Below are positions 37,101-48,208 of a DNA stretch of 64,000 bases, piece by piece. The position numbers and the translations under genes were made by a program. Origin of the DNA: Isoperla grammatica (taxonomy: Eukaryota > Arthropoda > Insecta > Plecoptera > Perlodidae); assembly GCA_945910005.1 (NCBI GenBank), contig CAMDTW010000567.1, positions 1-64,000 on the forward strand, given 5' to 3'. A model generated the notes under the pieces. It was not told where the DNA came from and ran no database searches. It saw only the letters and a list, made by a program, of their open reading frames with translations. Every line of letters begins with the position of its first letter. Positions within the stretch are counted from its first letter, which is position 1.

Positions 37101-38994
37101 TGAATGTTATAAAATGTTTTTTTAACTGATAAATGAACATAATGTGGTTTTGTAAGACCTAAAAACTGAATTTAAAAAACTTTCAAATTTTCTAATAGTT
37201 AAGGTTTTTTTTTGGTAATGTAAATTAATTACTCAATTTACACATTTAAACCCGTTTTTAATTGAATTTTAAGTTCTTACAAATCTACATCATGGTATTT
37301 TAACTCCTATTCAATATTGTGTAGCGTTCTCAAGAAATTTGTACGGCGCCTGACATTTCTCCTATCAACACAGTAGCCCTAGACCTTTCGGAAGAGAACT
37401 ATAACCCCCCTCCCCCCTCTCCCACCCAGTATGTTTACCTGACGGTGGCAGGATTAGTATGGGAAACGGCCGAGCTAACAAAACTAAGTCGTAAACCTTG
37501 GCTTATGTCGATTTAAATCCCCAACTACAATCGTAATATGAATTGTTTTAATTAAATTTTAAACGCTTCCATCCAGAGAGCTTGTTTGCAGAAATCCACA
37601 TAGCTAACTCTTGAATATATCTTAGTAAACCGTTGTATAATTTTAATCTTGTATATGTACTGCGCAACAGCTATTTGAGTTTCTAATGTTTTTGTTTTGT
37701 TTGTTTCTAAGACGGCTTGCTTAATTGAGTTTATATTGACGTTCGCGAGTACACAGAATGCTGTTTTGAATGTACAAACGCTATTAATAAATTTAATAGT
37801 AGCTTATTCGGTCTCATGTTAGAGCGAGTGCAGTGTGGCGTACCAACCTATCAACATGAATAATATACGTTCAACGTGGAACATTGCATTGTCTGAAGGT
37901 TCGGGCTAAAATAATTGAATGCATACATGGCGTTACCTGTCAAAGAAATTGGAAGTAGACTGTATGTATTGAGTTTGGTGTTTGTGTTAGGCAAAAAGAA
38001 AACAACGGCAAAGACAAAAGGATAAATCGAAGTTTTCCAACTATTGTATTCACAGCATATATACACGAAACACATTATACGTTGATATGTATAATGCCTA
38101 AAGTGGGCGCCGTAAAAACTATCTTCTATTGTTTCATCTTTCCCGTTTATACGGAAAACAATGTAATGCACAAGTTCTGATGTTAATAGTTATTCCCCCA
38201 AAAAAATGTGTTTCGTTACAAAATAGAATAATTGTATTATTTTTTAAGTTGGTACAAAGTAAAAAATTGAATTTCTGTTCAAGTACTTTTACGTATGTAC
38301 TTAATATGTATGCTTTATCAGTCATATTCCTGCTCTTCCAGCCACCATTGCGTAATCTTGGTTGCGTCACCGAGTTCAAGGTTAAACAGTAGGGGTAGTT
38401 TGTAATAAGTAAAACGTGTGAGCCTGCGGCAATTAACTCAAACTTCGTGAAATAATTCTCCAATTGCATTGTGGGTACGCGCGCTCAGTTTCATGAATGT
38501 GTACCGACGCTACGACAATTATCGAGGAGGGGTGGGGTTGGGGAGGGGGGGGGGGGGTAAACTGCCTCTTAGAACAAAGAGCATAAAACAGTTAACAAAG
38601 TGGGCGGAGTGTATAGACTATACTCTATTCACTGACACCTGCCTTTAGCTGTCTGTCAACTTGCATTTGGGGTCGAACCGCTGTCTACATATCACGGGTT
38701 GTGGAGACTTTACTATGGTCACGATAGGGTTGTAAGGCTTAAAAAACGCAACGGTTGCCAATCTCTCATATTTAGAAACATTCATACATTTAAGTTCTCG
38801 AAATAAAACTAAATATTGTCTACAATCCATCATATAGAGATGAAATATTGTATAAATTTAAAATCGAAGTTTTAAGGAAAGTTTTATACGTGAAATAGTG
38901 AAAAGGGATATTTGTCAAAGAAAAATCAACATAACCTGTTCATCCACCGTTCAAAATTAGCACCCGTAAAGCGGCGTTCAAATTCAATTAGCGG
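37101..38994. other. AT-rich spacer
   Basis: Several frames of 60-110 codons (for example both strands of 38129-38469) show no domain. G runs occur at 38537-38556. No repeat assigned. Confidence 0.45.
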
Positions 38995-39002
38995 ACGTGA
39001 AT

Positions 39003-40438
39003 CATAGGCGCCGACTACGGGGGGGGCTTGGGGTCTAGCGCTTCCCCCCCCTGAAGAAGGTCAGGGGGGGCGGAGCCCCCCTGGGGCCTCATTCCAGTAC
39101 ATTTTCAAACTTAACCCCGGTGTTAGTCAATAGCCAATCAGTAGTCAGCAATTGAGACGCCGATCGAAGGAAGACATTGTTGAAAAAACAAGACAAAATA
39201 AAAACAATAACAAACAAAAACAGTCCAATAACCTCAAAACGTTCTCAAATTTCTCAATAAAACGTCATATTTACATATGTAGGACCTATATAATGTACTA
39301 TAAATTCACAAAATTGTTTATAAACTTCAATAAACACATAAAGTAACGTATCCAAGAAATAGGGTATTCTCAATAAAGAATTGAAATGTGACATTTGTGA
39401 AACTATACACACGAGCATTGAGAAAATGGCGGCATTTCAAAGTATTGTTGAGGTAACTCTTCTTAACCCTACTATCAGACAGGGTCATATTTGCCTCCGA
39501 TTTATGCAGGGAAGCCTGTGTAGGAGTTAACCCCGGGGTCATTTTAACATGGGGTTAGCGAGAGTTAAGGAGGGTTAAAAAAATGTACAGGAATGAGGCC
39601 CCTGAGATTCAATGCAACGCATAGAAAAAATACGAGACTTTCTCATGTTGATGCGCGAACTTATAACTTTCGTTCGAAACTCGCTAAAAAGATTAGCAAT
39701 CTTCAAGTAATTTCAAGATGACGATTCACGAGCCATTGCGGCCATTTTCCCCAACACGGTGATGGTGTTTTGTATCAAACCGAGTCTTACTTTCAAAAGA
39801 TTTTACCGTTTATGCAAGACGTTCACTTTACAGACCAGGGTGATGGGGCTGGAAAAGCCAATGAATTTCTGTCAAAACTCTCCAGTTTGAAACTTACTAT
39901 TTCACGTCTTGACGATCAGTGAAAGTCGAAATTTTTCAAAGCACTTGCCTCTATTTTTAAATGTCACAGTCTAAGATCGCCTCAATTACAACGGCAATCG
40001 AGGTATTAGTATTACGTCGTGACGGATATTTAGCGACGGGAAAAATCATAGTCGAGCTCACAAGCTTTATTTAGTAGAGCCAACCTTTCAGCAGAAAAAG
40101 GAAATACCCCGTCGACTTGACGATGGCAGTGACGCTCATGATTACCAAACGACATATCTATAAGTACGTATTCAAGTTTGTAATCAAATTTTCGAAATGG
40201 GTTTTAGGTAAAAGTAATCAATCACATGGCCAAAATGAAACTATTTGCAACTTCAAAAATTGACGGAGAAGTTTGAACGTTTTTGTCAAAGAGGATTTGG
40301 ATATTTCTCTGAACTATAGCACCTCTTTAAATCTATCCAAACTTCGTAACTACTAACTGTGTCTCCAATGTGTATGCAATTCATTTCTTTGAGCCCCCCC
40401 CCCCCCCCCCCTGAAATGTTAACAAGTCGGCGCCTATG
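39003..40438. mobile_element. P/hAT-type non-autonomous DNA transposon with perfect 8-bp target duplication
   Basis: The ends are exact 14-bp inverted repeats, CATAGGCGCCGACT (39003-39016 and complement 40425-40438). They are flanked by a perfect 8-bp direct repeat ACGTGAAT (38995-39002 and 40439-40446). An 8-bp duplication with CA...TG ends fits the hAT or P superfamilies. Next to both ends are long G or C runs. No transposase-like frame exists in its 1436 bp, so it is non-autonomous. It carries a smaller, younger element at 39084-39601. Confidence 0.9.
39084..39601. mobile_element. Harbinger-type MITE nested in the P/hAT element
   Basis: Inverted ends GGGCCTCATTCC(A/T)GTACATTTT are followed a few bases in by TTAACC on both sides. 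The element is flanked by CTG on each side (39081-39083 and 39602-39604), a CWG target triplet as used by Harbinger-type transposases. It is 518 bp and non-coding. Its ends resemble in type (GGGC...) those of the element at 259-1648, which has CAG duplications. Confidence 0.8.
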
Positions 40439-40446
40439 ACGTGAAT

Positions 40447-41524
40447 TAAAGTTATCAAATTTGTGAAGGTAGGGCTACTCTCTTCGTCCATATTGAATTC
40501 GTCGAACTTGCGTTCATTACTAGTGAGCCTCAAGTAAGTGAAGACTGATAATTACATGTCAAATGAATGTAACTTTATTTTTTAAGAACATAATTTCAGT
40601 AATTTATTTTTCTTATTATTGTTGTTGTTACACATTACACAGTACATATAAAGAATCAAGTATGATTACAATTTGCTGGAAACTGCTCTCAAAAAATAAA
40701 GTTTTAACGAGAAAAGTAACAAAGTAGGCTACATGTATTAACGTTTTCAAAAAATAGCTTTAAAAAGCTCAAATATAAAAATATGTATTACAATTTTATT
40801 AATACATTAGTAAAATATATACATTAGATTCAAAGATAACAATCTACACAATATTTTGTAACGAAATGTATTTGTTCGTTGTGATTTTTTGTGAAGTAGG
40901 GCATCGTCTATTTCATGTTATTTCATAGACTTTCAGACGATAACGTGCAGAATAATGATCTTTCCAAGAATACGTGTCTTCCAGTCGGTGTGTATATGTG
41001 CCACTTAATCACATTAACAATAAGTTCAACTTTGGTAAACTCAGCTGGCGCAGCATAGCGCCTACGTTTATTTGTAACAATTCCGCTTTAGACAGTCGCA
41101 TTTAAAATGATTCTTCTCAATTTTGAAATTACACTAATTTACCTATGTTGGTTGGATGTTTTGTGAACCCCGCTTTATAACTGAAGAATTATATAACTGT
41201 GTGTTTTATTGTGTGAGATCAACATGTCAAGCCAATTACAAGCGGCATTAATATAATTATTTGGAAAAATCAGTTCCCGTTGGAATATTTTAATAACATT
41301 AAAACTATTTAAGAAACATATCATAAAAAGTAATTCTTAACATGTTTTATAAGGAAATAGATAATGCAAAAACAAAACGTTTACAAAATATATAATTTAA
41401 ACGTATACGTACGCTATTAAATGAAAGCTTTATCAATGTATTCAATATATTCAGTAAGTCGATATATTCAAGCATTTCAAATATGTTTATATTTAATTAT
41501 CTATGTGGGCTTATTCCTCCTTCT
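40447..41524. other. AT-rich spacer
   Basis: No gene or assigned repeat. Confidence 0.45.
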
Positions 41525-41730
41525 AATGTATAAGTTCAGGGTTTGCACCTCGGTTCAGGATGGGGTCTTTTAATCTCTGGCTTATGATACTGGTAGACCT
41601 GTAAATGGTGATTTTGGGGCCGTCATAGCAAAGATGACTATTGTCTCCGCCCCACCCTTCCAACCCCCTGAAAATCAGTTCACGTAACTGAGTAGATAGA
41701 CAATAAATAACCATATATTTATCTAACCTG
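41525..41730 (+). mobile_element. tRNA-derived SINE (family C), diverged copy
   Basis: A T-arm-like CACCTCGGTTCAGGATGGGG and the element's TTTTAATCTC precede the central GATTTTGGGGCCGTCATAGC. They are followed by CTGAAAATCAGTTCACGTAA and AGTAGATAGACAATAAATAA, the order of the other copies. Much diverged, so older. Confidence 0.65.
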
Positions 41731-44223
41731 AATACTATTTATATAATTTTAACTTGTGTTTGTCTTGCATTTCAGTCTTGCAGTTAGTTAGTTGTGTTGT
41801 ATTTACTTTGCTGAAAGGCAGTTTACGCTTTACATGACGTCTCCGTTTTTCCGCGATCTGCACCGGAAATCTAGATAAACTTTAAAAATCCATAGACCAT
41901 AACACTTGTGCACATTTCCCATTATGTACCATACCAACATGTACGACATCAAAAACTTATCAAGTCTATAAAACCCCAACAAGGCTGTATGAAACACGGT
42001 AAATATATTTATCTCACGCATTTTTCTACCCCATGTATAACTTTTAGTAATAAAACGAGTTTTTAACGCCAATAACGAAGTTAAACCACTCTTACGTCAA
42101 TTTGACGCGATTTTATATGATTTTCACCGCAATTTTTTATTAGAACTTATATTAGCTGTCCTAGATCACACAGAGTTGCATGATACTGATAAGGTTAATA
42201 TCGCCAAAATGATGAATATTTTCTTTCACCTTTCCTCATTTTAAAACTGTGATACTTCAATGTAAAACATGTCGATATTGCACAATTTTTTTATTATTTA
42301 TGAAAACAATAAATCGTTGGCGTCAGAACGTCATCATAAATTTAAACACAACACAGTTTTTCGTGTCCTATTCCCTTTAAGGGTGGGTGCGGGCACATCG
42401 CACACACACGCACACATTTTGACAAGGGAGTTTGCCATCCTTAAATCCCGAATTTCCGCAACGCAGACCTGGGTAGGACGCAGGTGGCAAACGTCCAACG
42501 TAACATATAATATGCATACCACATACAGATTCACGGACCGACCGGGGGGAAAACCAGGGATTTCGAGAGGAGTTGAAAGGTTAAGAGGTGAAATATATAA
42601 ATTGACTCTAAACCTAGCTGCTTTCGTAAATTGACGTGAATCTAGCATCAGACATTCTAAACTAGAAAACTAGGTTAGTTTCGATTGGATTTGAAACAAG
42701 CAGGCGAAACAACGTGGAGGGCCTGAGAAAAGGTTGGAGGGGGGGATGAGAAAGCAGAACGCTGTGTAGTAGGGTAGCACGGGGAAACAATGAGCCAAGG
42801 TGAGGGGAGATGAATTTAAATAGGAAGACAATGCAGATAGCTATATGAGATTGGAGATTTGAAATAAAGGAGAATCTAGTTTTAGGACGCATTCAAGAGA
42901 ACAATGCCGTATGGTTAAGAGGAAAGTAGTGCAGGATAAGGGGAGAGAAGGGTAACAAACGTATTACTCAACACACAACGTTTTCTAGCAGGTAAAACAA
43001 GCGTCGTTTTCATGCTCGTGAACAAGCTTCTCGACCAATCAGAAAGCAGGGATCCGCATAAACAGGAGAACGCCGCGAATGAAGCGAACTGTCAAAATAT
43101 TATTTTTAACTTTCGTTTTTCGATCGTTTTCATTCACTTCACTCAGTTTATACAGCAAACAGTTCATGGCTTCGGCAACAAAGTATAACGAAATAAAGTT
43201 TGCAAGCGCTTTGAGACACAATCGTCGATAAATTCACAGATAAAGAATGAAGCATTCACTGCGCCGAACAAGTCGCTCTTGACAACCACATACACCGTAC
43301 AGATTCGTGGAGTACTTTCACATATTCGTAAATGCAGTCTGAGTAGAGAGTGCACACGCCTAATAAGCCACGCCCACTGTCCCAGGTAACCAACGTAAGG
43401 TCGTAGATTATTTTTAATGGACCTGTAGGAACTAGAGAAGTATAACATTTAGTGGGTACCATTGTACTCGCCTATGTCGTAAGCATTGAGAATACTAATA
43501 CGTTTGGCCAACTATATTATTGCATTCATCTAAACTTGATATTTTAAAATTGTATTTTATTTAATTTTACAGTTCAAATGTATTATTTCATAAAACGGTT
43601 TCAATTATTTGAAATACATGATGAAAATATGCATGTTGATCCCCGTAGTCAGGGAATTACTCAACTCAAGCCATATAATACGCTACAAATGGCGACCGTT
43701 AATTGTTTGTAATCACGACAGAACCGCCAAAGCACCGTCTAGCCCAGTAAGATCTTTGTGTAAAACATGAAATGAATATTTATAGAACCTTTGTGGGAAA
43801 TCATCAGCAACATTCGAGCCGCGAGAGAATGGATAGAACATTATAATTGAGGGCAAAGTAAAAGTAAAAATAGTACAACTGGACGTTAGACGGTGTTGAA
43901 ATATGTATTACATTTATGAGTGTACTGACATGATAATCTAGACTGCAACACTTCACATTAATGTTAATGAAACAATGTAAAACAAAACTTAAAAGAGATC
44001 GTGCAAAAATAGTCTAGAACTATCAATAAATTGATGGTGTTTCATTTGCAGCTCGTTCACATTCATATTACAGATTGTCTCTTTATCCGTGATACAAAGT
44101 AGGTATATATATGATAATATTCTGTATTAAAACATAAATATACCAAAGAGCTTAGTATAACTTAGCGATTAGGTAGCAAACTAGCCGTTTTTAAAACATA
44201 TTAGGTGACGACCCTAGCGGCAA
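41731..44223. other. Spacer
   Basis: Frames of 60-121 codons (for example 42269-42634 on plus, 42334-42648 on minus) lie over one another and have no recognisable domain. No repeat assigned. Confidence 0.45.
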
Positions 44224-44544
44224 GGCTCTAATCTGAATCGGTAGCCTCTAGAAGAATCGATAAAGAAGTTTTCTACTCCTATCAGAGGATCGTCGAACTT
44301 CAAAGGCTGGAAGAAGGGTTGAGGGAAGATTGTGAATAGGGACTGAGGCTAGAAAATAACAAGACAAGCCAAGACAGTAATAGACCAGAATCTGGGATAA
44401 TTTACTCTTATAAAGGAGGCGACATGACAACAGCGCAGCCACGCGGAGCGGCTCTGCAGTTGAACTCAGAGTCGATAAGGAAGTTTCTTTGTTTTATATC
44501 TTCTTTATCGACGGTTCCAGAGCAGACCGACTGAGATTAGAGCC
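44224..44544. mobile_element. Small TIR element (MITE) of 321 bp
   Basis: The two ends are imperfect inverted repeats of about 50 bp: GGCTCTAATCT, then TCGGT, then TCGATAAAGAAG, on each side (44224-44273 and 44495-44544). The interior is non-coding. No convincing target duplication is seen (CAA on the left, ACA on the right), so the superfamily is open. Confidence 0.65.
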
Positions 44545-45266
44545 ACACCACAAAAAATTGTCACCCAAAAAAACGCCTGGTTTCTTGTCTTCCTTGAGGT
44601 TGCATGACGACAAGTGTACAAATATATGTAAGGGTGAAGGTTTCTGCCCCCCTCCCCCCCCCCCCCCCCTCTTGATTTATACATCTCAGTGGCCGTATAT
44701 GAGAAGAGAATCACGGTACTGCCGAACTCTGTCTTGTACACACGCAGTTGATGGGTTCTGCAGTGGACGCGTGCTTGAACATCCTGTTGTTGTATAATTA
44801 TGTCGCACGACATGACAAACAGAGTGAAGACTACATTTATATTCACCATCACAACCACAGGATTAACACCACAGAAGGCACTTTAGTCATCGTCCCATGC
44901 TATGTAGCCCTGATATGGCACCAAGTGAGGTATGTGAAGGGTTCGAGTCACAAATCGATTAGTTTTTTAACTAAATTATTATCGTTATTACATTATGAAT
45001 GTATTTAACAAGTTAGAGTAAGTAACCTCATCAAAAAAAAAAAATAATTCAAATCAATATCATACATGTAACATTTTCTTTGGGGGTATTTTGGACAGAT
45101 AATTTAATCGAATTATTAAATTATATCAAAACATTTGAATACACGCTATTATAGTAGGCGTGTGTGTGTGAGAGAGATACATGCAAAGAGAGAGAGAGAG
45201 AGAAAGAGATGACGTTAATCTGTTCGTTCCAGCAATATCAAATATTCCTACTAATTGAAAAACGTT
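44545..45266. other. Spacer with C run and GA repeats
   Basis: A C run at about 44647-44669 and (GA)n near 45168-45207. No gene supported. Confidence 0.45.
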
Positions 45267-46066
45267 TAGTCCTTTGCATAACGCTGGAAAAAGGCCTGGT
45301 CGGTATAAAATTTGGGTCAAAGGATGACATATATCAAATGAAAGCTTGAGACGAGTACTTTTCAAAAAACCATGATATACCTCTGGCAAATCCAGCTTTC
45401 TATGTCAAAACCAGGGTCAAAGGTCAAATTTGTAATTTTTTAAATAATTTTTTATTAAATAACAAAAAATGTTTGCAAGTTTAAAAATACTCTTTTAGTA
45501 AGATAAATGTATAAAGTTTATAAAAAAAAAAATTAAATTACCTACTTACCTTTTTTGACCTTGATTGGGGTCAATTTCCTCAAAATGGGTATTTTCTAAA
45601 ATTTTCTTCGATTTATTGGCCAATATTCCTTATATCAACGTACTTACTCATAAATACGTGAAAAAATGAATAGTTCTTATTGTTATCACATTGTTTTCAC
45701 GGTATTCATTCAAAATGGCGGCCAAAGGTCAATAGGTAAGTATCGTCAAACTAGGTCTAGTAACTAAAATATTACTTGTGGGTACTCTGAAGACGCAGAA
45801 TTTTAACTGCAATTACAATAACGAATAACAATATCATGTTTTAATCGTAAGAGAATGTAATTATCATATAACTTATAAACTTCTTAAGATTGTTACTGAA
45901 TTTCTAATTAATGTCCTCAGACATCAGGTTATTCTTGAATGGGTGTGCAACTGCAACAAAATACATTTTTAGAAAAGAGCATGACTGCATGACCATGCTG
46001 AGATACGTGATATGATACTAGTATTATGTTATATCTACCTTAGCAGTCACTGTCCAAGTTGTCAGA

Positions 46067-46536
46067 TTAATCACCTTCTGACTCACGGGAATTCTCATGC
46101 TGGCTACTGGTACTGGTACTGGTACTGGTACTGGTACTGGTACTGGTACTGGTACTGGTACTGGTACTGGTATTTGTACAATCCTTCAGCTTACAAGCGT
46201 GGGTACACTTTTATTGATTGGCCAAACACTCGCATGTCGGCATCTTGCAAACACGGCAACAGTTTCAGGCTAGGAGATCCATAACGGTCAAAGGTACTGG
46301 AGTTCCAATCATCTACTCGTTGCTCAGATCTCCTTCTGCCGTGGTTTCCCATCCATAGCCACGCGGATCAGGAACATCAGGGTTGGCGTCCAAACAACGT
46401 ATCCAGACCGCTGTTTGGTGGTTAGCTCGCAGCCGCAGGATTTGAAGCAGTAGGCAATCGTTTCAAGGTGGTAGCTGATTAGACTTAATATCATCACATT
46501 TACTTTTAAAAAGCTCGTAGGGCAGCTGGTTGACGC
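46067..46536 (-). pseudogene. Cysteine-rich multicopy protein, C-terminal part (left-arm copy, broken)
   Basis: The minus strand encodes recognisable pieces matching the right-arm copy: VNQLPYELFKSKCDDIKSNQ, then the segment equivalent to AVWIRCLDANPDVPDPRGYG, then CRVCKMPTCECLANQ. Several in-frame stops interrupt it, and the (TACTGG)n run at 46105-46172 has expanded inside it near the C-terminus. The stop equivalent to that of the right arm is at 46067-46069. It is a dead copy. See 46539-47387 for the family. Confidence 0.75.
46105..46172. repeat. (TACTGG)n microsatellite, ~11 copies
   Basis: A pure hexamer run. The same position in the opposite arm has a single ATCGGTACCCAGC, so the run expanded after the arms were formed. 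The YWYWYW frame across it is an artefact. Confidence 0.97.
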
Positions 46537-46538
46537 TT

Positions 46539-47387
46539 GACTATACCAAAAATCAAACACACTTCGAAGATGTGCAAAAACTAGCGAGTTCGTTGGGATT
46601 CGAGGTATGTAATACCCTCCCTGACCTCCATGCACTGGTTGTAACTAAGGTTGGAATTCATAGTCGGCCACTTCACCTAGAGGCACCCAATGTTGCTATG
46701 GATATGTTTTCTATATGGGAAATGACATGTATGAAACTGTTACCTTGTTAACAACGGGCGCATTTATAGGTGTAGGGGACGACTATGAGTTCCAACCTGA
46801 GTGAGCTTATTCAGTGGTAAAGGGAAAAAGAGAACTTTGAATATCATGAGAAAAAACTCGCATTTCTGTGTCAAGCTAAGCAAGATGGGTCAGGACTGGA
46901 GAGTTTCTATCGATGTCATCAAAAAAACTCGAAGAGTTTGTCTGTAAACTCTGCTCTTTGACCACGACTCTGTCATGCGTCAACCTGCTGCGCTACGAGC
47001 TTTTTAGAAGTAAGTGTGATGATATGAAGTCTAATCAGCTACCACCTTGTAACGATTGCTTACTGCTTCATATCCTGCGACTGTGAGTTATCAACCAAAC
47101 ACGATCTATTGATACGTTGCTTGGAAGCCAACCCTGATGTTCCTGATCTGTGTGGCTATGGATGGAAAACCACGGCAGAAGGAGATCTGAGCAACGAGTG
47201 GATGATTGGAACTCCAGTACCTTTGACCGTTATGGATCTCCTAGCCTGTAACTGTTTCCGTGTTTGCAAGATGCCGACCTATGAGTGTTTGGCCAATCAG
47301 CTGAAGTGTACCCACGCGTGTAAGCTGAAGAACTGTCCAAATATCGGTACCCAGCATGAGAATTCCAGTGAATCAGAAGGTGATTAA
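46539..47387 (+). pseudogene. Fragment of a cysteine-rich, uncharacterised multicopy invertebrate protein gene
   Basis: Reading across frameshifts, the plus strand gives ordered blocks. These are FEDVQKLASSLGFEVCNTLP then DLHA and a T-G-C block; SLFSGKGKKRTLNIM; MGQDWRVSIDVIKK; LEEFVCK; VNLLRYELFRSK; QLPPCNDCLLLH; RCLEANPDVPDLCGYGW; and the tail LLACNCFRVC, TYECLANQLKCTHACKLKNC. This order (LHALTGCD, GKGKK, LE-F-C, VN-x-RY-LF, QLPP-D-L-H, GW, then a C-x-C...C-x-C...C-T-x-x-C tail) is what I know from a large family of uncharacterised proteins annotated in many molluscs, echinoderms, cnidarians and arthropods. Its function is unknown. The last open piece is 47109-47387. A 151-bp MITE interrupts it after the T-G-C block, and at least two further frameshifts or stops occur, so it is not functional. 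Upstream exons are absent. Confidence 0.7.
46648..46798. mobile_element. 151-bp MITE inserted in the gene fragment
   Basis: Inverted ends AGGTTGGAATTCATAGTCG (46648-46666) and the complement of AGGTTGGAACTCATAGTCG (46780-46798) match at 18 of 19 positions. It splits the protein between the T-G-C block and SLFSGKGKK, which are adjacent in the family as I recall it. The target duplication is not obvious. Confidence 0.75.
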
Positions 47388-48208
47388 TCTGACGACTTCA
47401 ATTTTGAGTGATTTTGACTTAAATTCTGATTAATTTGACGACTAGACAGTGACTGCTAGGACATATATCATATCATACTATCATATCACGTATCTGAGCA
47501 TGGTCATGTTCTTTTCTAAAAATGTATATTGTTGCAGTTGCAGACCCATTCAAGAATACCCTGATGTCTGAGGACATTAATTAGAAATTCAGTAACAATC
47601 TTAAGTAGTTTATAAGTTATATGATAATTACATTCTCTTACGATTAAAACATGATATTGTTATTCGTTATTGTAATTGCAGTTAAAATTCTGCGTCTTTA
47701 GAGTACCCACAAGTAATATTTTAGTTACTAGACCTAGTTTGACGATACTTACCTATTGACCTTTGACCGCCATTTTGAATGAATACCGTGAAAACAATGT
47801 GATAACAATAAGAACTATTCATTTTAACGTATTTATGAGTAAGTACGTTGATATAATGAATATTGGCCAATAAATCGAAGGAAATTTTAAAAATTACCCA
47901 TTTTGAGGAAATTGACCTCAATTAAGGTCAAAAAAGGCTAAATGGTTAATTTAATTTTTTTTAAGAAACATAATACATTAACCTTACTAAAAGTGTATGA
48001 TTAAACTTGCAAACATTTTTCATTATTTTATTAAAAATTATTTAAAACATTACAAATTTGACCTTTGACCCTGGTTTTGACATAGAAAGCTGGATTTGCC
48101 AGCGGTATATCATGGTTTTTTGAAAATTACTCGTCTCAAGCTTTCTTTTGATATATGTCATCCTTTGACCCAAATTTTATACCGTCATTCTCGTTATGCA
48201 AAGGACTA

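Larger units (their letters stand above)
45267..48208. mobile_element. Foldback element 2 (2.9 kb) carrying a cysteine-rich gene fragment
   Basis: The left arm (45267-46536) and right arm (46977-48208) are reverse complements, roughly 85-90% identical by eye. The outer ends are identical for 17 nt: TAGTCCTTTGCATAACG on the left and its complement at 48192-48208 on the right. As in foldback 1, the ends read TA-GTCC...GGAC-TA. The inner ends of homology meet at GCGTCAAC(C). The 440-bp centre is colinear with the right arm and encodes the upstream part of the same protein, so the likely history is inverted duplication of the 3' end of a longer element. Outer arm sequences contain repeated TGACCTTTGACC-like motifs. 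The left arm has a TACTGG expansion the right lacks. No intact frame remains. Confidence 0.85.
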
